Shown here one piece after another: positions 24,439 to 32,095 of a stretch of 64,000 nucleotides of DNA. The notes under the pieces were generated by a model. The model was not told the origin of the DNA, did no database searches, and was given only the letters and a program-made list of their open reading frames with translations. Position 1 is the first letter of the stretch. The number at the start of each line of letters is the position of its first letter. The stretch lies in contig SFIM01000007.1 of the NCBI GenBank assembly GCA_004556155.1, positions 1-64,000 on the forward strand, read 5' to 3'. The stretch is from Clostridiales bacterium. Its GTDB lineage: Bacteria > Bacillota > Clostridia > Christensenellales > Aristaeellaceae. The translations under genes were made by a program, and so were the position numbers.

Positions 24439-25266
24439 ATGCGAAATCTTCAAGCCCTTCAAACCGCCGGACGGCAGCTATGCTGGCTGCCGCTATCCTC
24501 CATTCATCCCAACAGCCGCCAGCCGCGCACAGACTTTGACGAGTTTGCGCTGATGGAACTGGCCGCGTCCATTCGCCAAAATGGATTATTGCAGCCCGTC
24601 ACCGTGCGCCCCGCGGCCGAAGGGTATGAGCTGATTATGGGCGAGCGCCGCTGCCGCGCCTGCCGCCTGTTGGGGCACACGCATATCGAAGCCTTTGTGC
24701 TGCCTGCGGACGATCAGGAAAGCGCGCTGCTGGCGCTGGTGGAAAACGTGCAGCGCAAGAACCTGCACTTCTTTGAGGAAGCCGAGGCGCTTTCCCGCCT
24801 GTGCGGACAGGGCATGGCCCAGGATACGCTGGCCAGGATGCTGGGCAAAAGCCCCAGTGCCATCAACAATCGCCTGCGCCTATTGCGGCTGGAGCCCAGC
24901 GTGCGTGAGGTGATCTGCGAGGGACAACTGACCGAGCGACATGCCAGGGCGCTGCTTTCCCTGCCTGGGGAGGAGCTACGCCTGCGCGTGGCGCGCGCCG
25001 CGGCCGCGCAGCATCTTAGCGTGCAAAAGACCGAGCAGCTGATTGCCCGCACGCTGGAAAAGCTGCCCATGCCGCTGACCTGCCGCCGGGTGGTATCGCT
25101 GGCGCGGGATTACCGGCTGTATATCAACGCCATCCGCGGCATTGTGGGGCAGCTATGCGATACGGGCGTGCAGGCGCAGTGCGAGGTGAGCGAATATGAC
25201 AGCGCGGTGGAGGTGCGCATTGTGCTGCCCCGCAATGCGCGCAAAAAAACAAGCAACGCGGTGTAA
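24439..25266 (+). CDS. noc: Nucleoid occlusion factor Noc, ParB family
   Basis: A 275-residue ParB/Noc-type CTP-dependent DNA-binding protein. The N-terminal ParB domain has NSRQPR (ParB box I), GLLQPVTVRP, and GERRCRAC (box II with the GERR CTP motif). The HTH is AQDTLARMLGKSPSAINNRL. The linkage to rsmG is the same as in Bacillus, where noc stops the division ring from closing over the nucleoid; soj and spo0J are not in the window, so this copy could also be the segregation ParB. The start at 24439 follows CGGAGGC. A hairpin without T-run (24374-24392) lies in the 208-base gap upstream. Confidence 0.85.
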   Translation: MRNLQALQTAGRQLCWLPLSSIHPNSRQPRTDFDEFALMELAASIRQNGLLQPVTVRPAAEGYELIMGERRCRACRLLGHTHIEAFVLPADDQESALLALVENVQRKNLHFFEEAEALSRLCGQGMAQDTLARMLGKSPSAINNRLRLLRLEPSVREVICEGQLTERHARALLSLPGEELRLRVARAAAAQHLSVQKTEQLIARTLEKLPMPLTCRRVVSLARDYRLYINAIRGIVGQLCDTGVQAQCEVSEYDSAVEVRIVLPRNARKKTSNAV

Positions 25267-25392
25267 ATCTATTGACAGTTTGTTCAAGCTTTCCCATATT
25301 TATGCGTTATGCTAAGGGTGCCAGGGGGAAAAAGCCATCTTCCTCTTGCCATCCCGATGGAGGAACCCCTCCCTTTTCTTTTACACAGGCAG

Positions 25393-25421
25393 TGCCCGCG
25401 GAGATTTCCCCGCGGGCATTT
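25393..25421 (+). terminator. Putative terminator downstream of noc
   Basis: A 9-bp perfect GC-rich stem (25393-25401 with 25410-25418) followed by only TTTGC. The 170-base gap between noc and the SRP RNA holds no frame of note. Confidence 0.5.
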
Positions 25422-25440
25422 GCTATTGCTCAAAACGCAA

Positions 25441-25553
25441 AAAAACTACGCACCGAGCGCTCCCGCGGCACATATCAGAGTGCGCTTACTGCTGCTGCCT
25501 TCCGGCCCTGACAGGGTTCACGCCGTGATATCGCACGGGACTCGATGCGTAGC
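25441..25553 (-). ncRNA. ffs: Signal recognition particle RNA, small bacterial type
   Basis: The minus strand carries GTGAACCCTGTCAGGGCCGG followed by AAGGCAGCAGC, the conserved tip of helix 8 that binds Ffh. The ends pair (CTACGCATCGAG at the 5' end with CTCGGTGCGTAG at the 3' end) and a run of seven T follows. At about 110 bases it lacks the Alu domain, as in many Clostridia and in Gram-negative bacteria. It works with Ffh and FtsY to target membrane proteins. The ends are estimated to within a few bases. Confidence 0.9.
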
Positions 25554-25559
25554 AAATAT

Positions 25560-25588
25560 AGTATACCAAACTTTTATCCAAATTACAA
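25560..25588 (-). promoter_or_regulatory. Promoter of the SRP RNA gene
   Basis: On the minus strand TTGTAA (25583-25588) and TATACT (25560-25565) are 17 bases apart, which puts the RNA start near 25553. Confidence 0.65.
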
Positions 25589-25621
25589 GCGCAAAATATA
25601 TCAATTTGCAAACAGTGCTTT

Positions 25622-26827
25622 TTACGGGGTCTTGTGCAGCACAACGCCTGCCTGCACAAGGCTTTTCTGCAGCGCGGCGATATCCGGCGCAGCGCCGTCC
25701 CGCGCGTGCATGGCTGCGGCCAGCCCCGCCGCCTCGCCCGTAACGGCACAGGCAGGGATCACGCGGGTCAGATCCCACATCGCGTCCGTGACCGATACGC
25801 AGCGCCCTGCGGCATAGAGATTGGGCACGCGCGTGCCCTGCAGAATATCAAACGGCAGCTCGTATACCGGGCCGGGCTTGCGCCAGTTGGATATCATGCC
25901 GATGCTGCGCGGCTCATGGCAATGGGGGGCGGTATCATCCAGCACCACCCGGCCCTGCACGCAGCGCGTCATGCGCACCTGCGGGATGGTCGCCATGGTG
26001 ACGGGCCATACGGCAGGATCGGCTGCACGGCACGCCAGCACCTCGCGCAGCATCGCATCGTGCGACTGCATGGTCATATCGCTCAATTCCAGTGTATCCA
26101 GGCCGGTAAAGCGCTGGGCGGTCAGCAGCTTGGGGCCGCTGTTTTGCTGGTTCTTATGGCGATCTGGGATATCCGCCGCGCCCAGCACGCGCAGCCTGGC
26201 GCCGGCCGCCTCCTGCATGTAATACCACGCGGCCAGGATATTGCCCTGCTCAAAACTGCGGGTGGTTTCGCCCGCGGCGGCAGCCAGGATGGCGTCGCCC
26301 GTGGCATCCACATAAGTCTTGGCGCGGATTACGCCGCGCTCCAGCCGACTCTGTACCACGATCTGTCGTACGCCGTCCGCATCCGTCTGCGCGTCGGTAA
26401 TTTCGCAGCCGTAGATCAGCCGCACGCCCGCGCGCAGTAACTCCTGTTCGCACAGCAGCGCGAACAGCTGCGGATTGAACCGCGTGCGGTAGCGGTGCTT
26501 TACGCGGCTTTCCAGATCACCGTTTTCAAACCATTCCTGGGGATATTCACCCTCCGCGCCCTGCGAGATGCTCAGGCGCAGCAGCTCCTCGGCCAGGCCG
26601 AAGGATACCTGCCGCCCCATGCCGTCGCACAGCGGCAAATAATAGGTAATCAGCCCCAGCGTGGCCAGCCCGCCCAGGGCGTATTCGCGCTCGATCAGCG
26701 TAACCTTTGCGCCTGCCCGCGCGGCGGACAGCGCGGCAGCCACGCCCGCAACGCCGCCCCCGGCGATCAGCACATCGCATGTATCCAGCACGGGCAGGGC
26801 GGATAGCTGTGCAGCGGTAAAAATCAT
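25622..26827 (-). CDS. FAD-dependent oxidoreductase
   Basis: A 401-residue flavoprotein of the FAD_oxidored type. The N-terminal Rossmann motif VLIAGGGVAGVAAALSAAR (about residues 19-37) with IEREYALGG binds FAD, and the C-terminal NLYAAGRCVSVTD contacts the flavin. The substrate region (LITYYLPLCDGMG) is unlike well-known dehydrogenases. Reaction and substrate are not identifiable; related proteins occur in carbohydrate or cofactor catabolism. The start at 26827 follows TGGGAGG. It comes 13 bases after the secreted protein gene at 26841, so the two are likely co-transcribed, an odd pairing. Confidence 0.82.
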   Translation of the reverse strand: MIFTAAQLSALPVLDTCDVLIAGGGVAGVAAALSAARAGAKVTLIEREYALGGLATLGLITYYLPLCDGMGRQVSFGLAEELLRLSISQGAEGEYPQEWFENGDLESRVKHRYRTRFNPQLFALLCEQELLRAGVRLIYGCEITDAQTDADGVRQIVVQSRLERGVIRAKTYVDATGDAILAAAAGETTRSFEQGNILAAWYYMQEAAGARLRVLGAADIPDRHKNQQNSGPKLLTAQRFTGLDTLELSDMTMQSHDAMLREVLACRAADPAVWPVTMATIPQVRMTRCVQGRVVLDDTAPHCHEPRSIGMISNWRKPGPVYELPFDILQGTRVPNLYAAGRCVSVTDAMWDLTRVIPACAVTGEAAGLAAAMHARDGAAPDIAALQKSLVQAGVVLHKTP

Positions 26828-26840
26828 AAGTGCCTCCCAA

Positions 26841-27749
26841 TTATTCTTCTATTTTCCAGATATTCCCTTTTCTGCGCAAGCAAATACGATTAACCTCCTG
26901 ATCCTCTTTGTAAGCCACGACATAGAGAGGATCAGGGATTTCATTGGTATACGAAGCAAATGATTGAAGATAATCGCAGACGCTGTGGCCACGTTCATCT
27001 AAAACTTTGTAAGAATATATATCATCCTTGCAATGGTATCCGTTCGTTCGCAGATAATCGGCAAGTGGCGTAATCTGCAGGGACAATCCTTCAAGATACA
27101 TGCAATCTTCTACCAACACAATGTCCTGGTCGATTGAACAGCGATCAATCGTCGCCTGAGGCCGCAGCTGAAAATGGAGCGGAATGGCTGGCTGGAAATC
27201 GTCTGCAGAATCGCTGAAACGCAGGTAGAGCGCAAACGACCAATCATAACAATTGCTTAGATCATCTGAATCTATCATCATAATATAATTTAATTTTTTC
27301 CCATCCTCGCTCAAGCCGTAGCTTTCACTCCAATAATAACATTCCTTACTGTTTACAGTTAATATAGTAACGATACAGGTAGGCTGTGGGTATTCTCCGA
27401 TCGGGATGTAATATGGCGAATACTCATATAAACTATCAAATGGACGTACTTGGTATTTTTCGGAAGTAATTTCAATATTGAAAAAGCCCTGCCTATCGTC
27501 TATCAGTACCTCAGTAATACGCGCATGAATGCCAGACGATTCGCCTTCACTTTGGGGATGGTAGATTCCCATATCGTAATCTGGCGCATAAGTAAAGCGC
27601 TGCTTAAGACAATCCCGAATGCTAAAAGTATACAGATATTTCCAGTATTCAACAAACGGGTCACCCGGAAGCGGCCCCTCTGCGAAAGACGAAATTCCGC
27701 CGCACAGCAGCGCCAGCGTAAGAAGCAAAAATAGCCATCTTTTTAACAT
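26841..27749 (-). CDS. Secreted hypothetical protein, 302 residues, AT-rich gene
   Basis: The N-terminus has a signal peptide (MLKRWLFLLLTLALLCGG, then SSFAEG). The mature part is rich in Tyr, Asp and Ser, with no repeat or recognised domain. The coding DNA is clearly richer in A and T than the neighbouring genes, and codon endings shift toward A/T, which fits recent transfer. It has its own promoter and stands upstream of the FAD oxidoreductase. Function unknown; a lipoprotein or surface-binding role would be speculation. Confidence 0.65.
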   Translation of the reverse strand: MLKRWLFLLLTLALLCGGISSFAEGPLPGDPFVEYWKYLYTFSIRDCLKQRFTYAPDYDMGIYHPQSEGESSGIHARITEVLIDDRQGFFNIEITSEKYQVRPFDSLYEYSPYYIPIGEYPQPTCIVTILTVNSKECYYWSESYGLSEDGKKLNYIMMIDSDDLSNCYDWSFALYLRFSDSADDFQPAIPLHFQLRPQATIDRCSIDQDIVLVEDCMYLEGLSLQITPLADYLRTNGYHCKDDIYSYKVLDERGHSVCDYLQSFASYTNEIPDPLYVVAYKEDQEVNRICLRRKGNIWKIEE

Positions 27750-27793
27750 GCTTGCACTCCATCAATCGGTAGAATGGGGAGAATGACATGAAA

Positions 27794-27822
27794 ATTGTAT
27801 CGGCCCGCTGGGTGAATGTCAA
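27794..27822 (-). promoter_or_regulatory. Promoter of the AT-rich secreted protein gene
   Basis: On the minus strand TTGACA (27817-27822) and TACAAT (27794-27799) are 17 bases apart, 45 bases before the ATG. Confidence 0.75.
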
Positions 27823-27841
27823 GCAAAAATCCAAATTTTAC

Positions 27842-27877
27842 AAAAAAGCTCCCCGCAGGCTGCTTGCTTGCGGGGAG
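27842..27877 (-). terminator. Terminator of ftsH
   Basis: A 9-bp stem (27849-27857 with 27869-27877) is followed on the minus strand by TTTTTT (27842-27847), 15 bases after the ftsH stop. Confidence 0.85.
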
Positions 27878-27891
27878 GGAAAAAAGTGTGC

Positions 27892-29802
27892 TTATACCGC
27901 CGTTTCTCCGCCGGCGGGCAGGGGGGTGATCTTTTCATCCTGCTGCGACAGGATGCGCTGGAATTCCTCGCCGGAGATGTTTTCCTTTTCCAGCAGGTAT
28001 TCGGCCAGGTCGTGCAGCTTGGCGGTGTTCTGCTTCAGGATGGCCAGCGCGGAATCATAGGCTTCCTTGATCAGGCGCATCACCTCGTCGTCCACGCGCG
28101 CGGCGGTATCGCCCGAGCACGCCAGCTGCGCGTCGCCGCCTAGGTAGGCGTTGGTGTTGGTTTCCAGCGCCACCATGCCGAATTTGTCGCTCATGCCGTA
28201 GCGCGTCACCATGGCGCGGGCCAGCTTGGTGGCCTGCTCGATATCGTTGCTGGCGCCCGTGGTGCAGGTGTTGCAGGCGTATTCCTCGGCGGCGCGGCCG
28301 GCGGTCAGCACGGCCAGCTTGGCCAGGATGTCCTCGCGCTTCATCAGCACATGCTCTTCCTCGTCCACCTGCATGGTATAACCCAGCGCGCCTGAGGTGC
28401 GCGGGATGATGGTGATTTTCTGGACCGGCACGGCATTTTTCTGATGCGCCGCCACCAGCGCGTGGCCGATCTCGTGATAGGCCACGATGCGCTTTTCAGC
28501 CTCGGGAATGACAAAGCTCTTGCGCTCGGTGCCCGCGATGACGGTTTCCACTGAGCTTTCCAGATCGTCCTGCGTGACGGCCTGATGCCCCATGCGCACG
28601 GCGCGCAGGGCGGCCTCGTTGACGATGTTGGCCAGATCCGCGCCCGACGCGCCCACCGTGGCGCGGGCGACGGCGGCGTAATCGATATCCTTGGCCGTGG
28701 TGATATCACGGGCATGCACGCGCAGCACAGCCTCGCGGCCGCGAAGATCGGGCAGATCCACCGTGATGCGGCGGTCAAAGCGGCCGGGGCGCAGCAGGGC
28801 GGCGTCCAGAATCTCAGGACGGTTGGTAGCGCCCAGCACCACAATACCCTTGGAGGCGTCAAAGCCGTCCATCTCGGCCAGCAGCTGGTTGAGCGCCTGC
28901 TCACGCTCATCGTTGGAGGACAGGCCCACCGCGTCGCGCTTCTTGCCGATAGCGTCGATTTCATCAATAAAGATGATGCACGGGGCCTTTTCATTGGCCT
29001 GCTTGAACAGATCGCGCACGCGGGCCGCGCCCGTGCCTACGAACATTTCAACAAAGGCTGAGCCGCTGACAAAGAAGAAAGGCACCTTGGCCTCGCCCGC
29101 CACGGCCTGCGCCAGCAGCGTTTTGCCCGTGCCGGGAGGGCCCACCAGCAGCGCGCCCTTGGGCAGCTTTGCGCCGATGGCGCGGTACTTTTCGGGCTGA
29201 TGCAGAAAATCCACCAGCTCGATCAGCGCTTCCTTGGCCTCATCCTGGCCAGCCACGTCGGTAAACTTTTTGCTTTCGTCGCTGACGGTGTACATCCTGG
29301 CGCTGCTCTTGCCAAAGCTCATCGCGCCCATGCCCGAGCCGCCCTTTTTGAACATGCGCACCAGAAAGAAGATGATCAGCGCGTAGAAGGCGAGGGGCAG
29401 GATGATGCTGATCAGCACCCCCAGGAAGGATACGCCGGTTTGGCTCTCGCCGCCGAAGGTAACGCCTGCGGCCGTCAGGCGATCCACCAGATTGGGATCG
29501 TTGACCGGCACGGTTTGATAGCGCTTAATGCCTGTGGTGTTATAGAACCAGGTCAGCTTGTTTTCGGTTTTAAGGGTAAAGGTGATGATGTCCGTGCCGA
29601 TCGACACCTGATCCACCTGCCCCTGCGCTACCATCTGCAGGAAGGCGGAGTATTCCACCTTTTCCGTGGAGCCGCGCAGATAGGAGCTGGTGGACAGGGT
29701 GGTGGAGATCAGCAGCAGGCCCAGCAGCGCAACCAGCACCCAGAACAGGGGCGAACGCGGCATCTTGGGCTTTTCATAGCGCTTCTGCTTGTTATCTTCC
29801 AT
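27892..29802 (-). CDS. ftsH: ATP-dependent zinc metalloprotease FtsH
   Basis: A 636-residue membrane AAA+ protease that degrades misfolded membrane and short-lived regulatory proteins. Two transmembrane helices (about 18-38 and 122-146) flank an external domain. Walker A is GPPGTGKT (221-228), the second region of homology is ATNRPEILDAALLRPGRFDR, and the zinc site is HEIGH (443-447), where the usual third residue is Ala. The C-terminus is short and ends in PAGGETAV. GGAGGAATG precedes the ATG. The gene diverges from uvrC across a 200-base region with two AAACGTTT dyads. Confidence 0.95.
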   Translation of the reverse strand: MEDNKQKRYEKPKMPRSPLFWVLVALLGLLLISTTLSTSSYLRGSTEKVEYSAFLQMVAQGQVDQVSIGTDIITFTLKTENKLTWFYNTTGIKRYQTVPVNDPNLVDRLTAAGVTFGGESQTGVSFLGVLISIILPLAFYALIIFFLVRMFKKGGSGMGAMSFGKSSARMYTVSDESKKFTDVAGQDEAKEALIELVDFLHQPEKYRAIGAKLPKGALLVGPPGTGKTLLAQAVAGEAKVPFFFVSGSAFVEMFVGTGAARVRDLFKQANEKAPCIIFIDEIDAIGKKRDAVGLSSNDEREQALNQLLAEMDGFDASKGIVVLGATNRPEILDAALLRPGRFDRRITVDLPDLRGREAVLRVHARDITTAKDIDYAAVARATVGASGADLANIVNEAALRAVRMGHQAVTQDDLESSVETVIAGTERKSFVIPEAEKRIVAYHEIGHALVAAHQKNAVPVQKITIIPRTSGALGYTMQVDEEEHVLMKREDILAKLAVLTAGRAAEEYACNTCTTGASNDIEQATKLARAMVTRYGMSDKFGMVALETNTNAYLGGDAQLACSGDTAARVDDEVMRLIKEAYDSALAILKQNTAKLHDLAEYLLEKENISGEEFQRILSQQDEKITPLPAGGETAV

Positions 29803-29851
29803 GCTTCATTCCTCCGTTGGATTCGGGGATGCGCGCTCCCCGTGGCGGATT

Positions 29852-29884
29852 ATAAACGTTTGTTAAAAATAGTTAAACGTTTAT
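29852..29884. promoter_or_regulatory. Paired AAACGTTT dyads in the ftsH leader
   Basis: ATAAACGTTT (29852-29861) and AAACGTTTAT (29875-29884) are inverted copies, each containing the 8-base palindrome AAACGTTT, with 23 bases between centres. They lie just downstream of the ftsH transcription start, a position suited to repression. They do not match CIRCE or the CtsR site. Confidence 0.5.
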
Positions 29885-29895
29885 GAATCGTGTAT

Positions 29896-29925
29896 ATTGT
29901 ATCGTATCCTGTCCGCGTTTGTCAA
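29896..29925 (-). promoter_or_regulatory. Promoter of ftsH
   Basis: On the minus strand TTGACA (29920-29925) and TACAAT (29896-29901) are 18 bases apart; the leader to the ATG is about 90 bases. Confidence 0.7.
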
Positions 29926-29940
29926 GGACACGGAAAAAAG

Positions 29941-29969
29941 TTCACAACGCGGCCATAATATAGTATAAT
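29941..29969 (+). promoter_or_regulatory. Promoter of uvrC
   Basis: TTCACA (29941-29946) and TATAAT (29964-29969) are 17 bases apart, 37 bases before the uvrC ATG. I see no SOS box here. Confidence 0.7.
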
Positions 29970-30005
29970 ATCTACTATCCCAATTGAAAGGAAGCGGCGC
30001 GCGCG

Positions 30006-31850
30006 ATGCTGAGCGAAAACCTGAGAACCAAGCTGGCCATGCTGCCCGACAGCCCCGGCTGCTACCTGATGAAGCATCAGGGCGAGATCATCTATGTGGG
30101 CAAAGCGGTCAACCTGAAAAACCGCGTGCGCAGCTATTTCCATACCAAGGAGCATACCCCCAAGGTAGCCGCCATGGTGGCGCAGGTGGATGACTTTGAC
30201 ATCCTGCTGTGCAATACCAATCTGGAGGCGCTGGCGCTGGAATGCAACCTGATAAAGCTCCATAAGCCGCATTACAACATCCTGCTCAAGGACGACAAGC
30301 ACTACCCCTATGTGCGCATCGACCGCCGCGAGCCCTTTCCGCGCGTCACCATCGCCCGCCGCATGCAGAAGGACGGCGCGCAGTATTTTGGCCCCTATAT
30401 CGGCGCGACGGCTGTGCGCGACGCGCTGGAGGTGGTGCGCAGGGTGTTTCCTATCCGCACCTGTGATAAAAAGCTGCCGCTCAAAGCGCCCGCGCGCCCG
30501 TGCGTCAATTATGAAATTGGCCGCTGTAAAGCGCCTTGCGCGCATCTGTGCAGCCAGGAGGAGTACGCGCAGATTATCGACGGCGTGGTGTCCTTTCTGA
30601 ACGGCAACAGCAAGGAAATCTGTGATCGGCTCAATCAGGAAATGTGGGCCGCGGCCAAGAAAATGGACTATGAGCTGGCCGCCCAGAAGCGCGACGCGCT
30701 GCGCGATGTGGAGGGCTTGATGGAGCGGCAGCGCGCCATCCAGACCAACGATGCGCAGCAGGATGTGCTGGCGCTGGCCCAGGATGGGCTGGACGCGATG
30801 GCGCAGGTGCTGATCATCCGCGGCGGGCGCATGATCGGCGGCGACAGCTTCGCCCTGCCGGGCGAGGGCAACGAGCCGCCGCAGAGCGTGCTGACCGAGT
30901 TCGCCCTGCGCTACTATGCCGACCGTCTGCCCGCACGCGAAATCCTGACCATGCCGGTGGAGGAGCCGGAGGTGATCGCTCAGCTTCTGCGTGAGCGGCG
31001 CGGCGGCGCGGTGGATGTACTCACCCCGCAGCGCGGCGAAAAGCGTGCGCTGGTGCTGCTGGCCGAGCGCAATGCGGCTGACGCGCTGGAAAAGCGCAAC
31101 GCGCAGCGCATGATTCGCCAGGAGCGCACGGTGGGCGCGTGCCAGGCGCTGGCTGAGGCCATTGGCATGCAGGGCTATCCCAAGCGCATCGAAGGCTTTG
31201 ATATTTCCAACACGCAGGGCGTGCTGTCGGTGGCCTCGATGGTGGTGTTTATCGACGGTGAGCCTGCCTACCGGGAGTATCGCCATTACCGCATCAAAAC
31301 CGTGGAGGGGGCCAACGACTTTGCCTCCATGAACGAGGTGTTGGGACGGCGTTTTGCCCGCACGCTGCGGGAGGATCCTGCCGAGCGCTGGGTGATGCCC
31401 GATCTGGTGCTGATCGACGGCGGCCCGGAGCAGCTGCGCTTTGCGCGCGAAGCCATGCTGTCCATGGGCATCAACGTGCCCATGTTTGGCCTGGCTAAGC
31501 GGCTGGAGGAAATCTACCTGCCCAACCAGGAGGAGCCGGTGGTGCTGGATCATCATACCCCCGCGCTGCACCTGATTCAGCGCATCCGCGACGAGGCGCA
31601 CCGCTTTGCCATCACCTATCACCGTTCGCTGCGCGGCAAGGCCAGCGTGCATTCCTCGCTGGAGGATATTCCGGGCGTCGGCTCTGCGCGCCGTCGCGCG
31701 CTGCTGGCGCATTTCGGCTCCATTAAAAAGATGAGGGAAGCCGATCAGGACGAGCTTTGCACCGTCAAGGGCATGAACAAAACTGCCGCTGCTGCGGTGT
31801 ATGCCGCGCTGCATCCAGTAATTCCCGAGGATACCGAAACGGAAGAATAA
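30006..31850 (+). CDS. uvrC: Excinuclease ABC subunit C
   Basis: A 614-residue nucleotide-excision-repair nuclease that makes both incisions beside DNA lesions held by UvrB. The N-terminal GIY-YIG domain starts SPGCYLMKHQGEIIYVGKA (about residues 15-33). The UVR domain (MDYELAAQKRDALRDVE) binds UvrB, the central RNase H-like domain makes the second cut (EGFDISNTQG, VLIDGGPEQL), and helix-hairpin-helix motifs end the protein (DIPGVGSARRRALLAHFG). Length is typical. GAAAGGA stands 13 bases upstream of the ATG, slightly far. uvrA is in the same window at 54667. Confidence 0.95.
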   Translation: MLSENLRTKLAMLPDSPGCYLMKHQGEIIYVGKAVNLKNRVRSYFHTKEHTPKVAAMVAQVDDFDILLCNTNLEALALECNLIKLHKPHYNILLKDDKHYPYVRIDRREPFPRVTIARRMQKDGAQYFGPYIGATAVRDALEVVRRVFPIRTCDKKLPLKAPARPCVNYEIGRCKAPCAHLCSQEEYAQIIDGVVSFLNGNSKEICDRLNQEMWAAAKKMDYELAAQKRDALRDVEGLMERQRAIQTNDAQQDVLALAQDGLDAMAQVLIIRGGRMIGGDSFALPGEGNEPPQSVLTEFALRYYADRLPAREILTMPVEEPEVIAQLLRERRGGAVDVLTPQRGEKRALVLLAERNAADALEKRNAQRMIRQERTVGACQALAEAIGMQGYPKRIEGFDISNTQGVLSVASMVVFIDGEPAYREYRHYRIKTVEGANDFASMNEVLGRRFARTLREDPAERWVMPDLVLIDGGPEQLRFAREAMLSMGINVPMFGLAKRLEEIYLPNQEEPVVLDHHTPALHLIQRIRDEAHRFAITYHRSLRGKASVHSSLEDIPGVGSARRRALLAHFGSIKKMREADQDELCTVKGMNKTAAAAVYAALHPVIPEDTETEE

Positions 31851-31879
31851 CATAAGATGGTGCTTGTGTTTCCGCCAAC

Positions 31880-31938
31880 TGTCCCCCTCATCAGGCTCAT
31901 TGCATTCGCTAGCTTCTCCCCAAGGAGAAGCCTTTTTT
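31880..31938 (-). repeat. Dispersed hairpin repeat, inverted copy; also acts as uvrC terminator
   Basis: The part at 31912-31931 is an 8-bp stem (GCTTCTCC/GGAGAAGC) followed by TTTTTT, a good plus-strand terminator for uvrC. The preceding CCCCCTCATCAGGCTCATTG matches in reverse the tail of the copies at 31991 and 54432. Confidence 0.65.
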
Positions 31939-31990
31939 GATGGCTCCGTTAAACAACAGTATGCTTTCGTCGCTTGATGCCTGCATGACT

Positions 31991-32052
31991 AAAAAAAGCC
32001 TTCCCCCGGCTGGGGGAAGGTGGCGAGCCGCGGCGAGACGGCTGAGGGGGAT
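31991..32052 (+). repeat. Dispersed hairpin repeat; minus-strand terminator of the polA operon
   Basis: A stem of CCTTCCCCC with GGGGGAAGG (31999-32020) is followed on the minus strand by TTTTTTT (31991-31997), so it ends the operon that finishes at 32096. Its tail GGCGAGACGGCTGAGGGGGA belongs to a repeat also present at 54432-54492. Confidence 0.65.
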
Positions 32053-32095
32053 TAAGCGCTTGGCTATGATTTTAAGTACCTGCAGATTTGCATTT

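Noticed and set aside
25267..25392. Riboswitch in the gap after noc
   Set aside because: The short GGAGG/CCTCC hairpin and purine stretches do not match a known aptamer, and no gene follows in the right direction.
29922..31853. Minus-strand open frame opposite uvrC
   Set aside because: Shadow frame of a GC-rich gene, with no ribosome binding site or recognisable motif.
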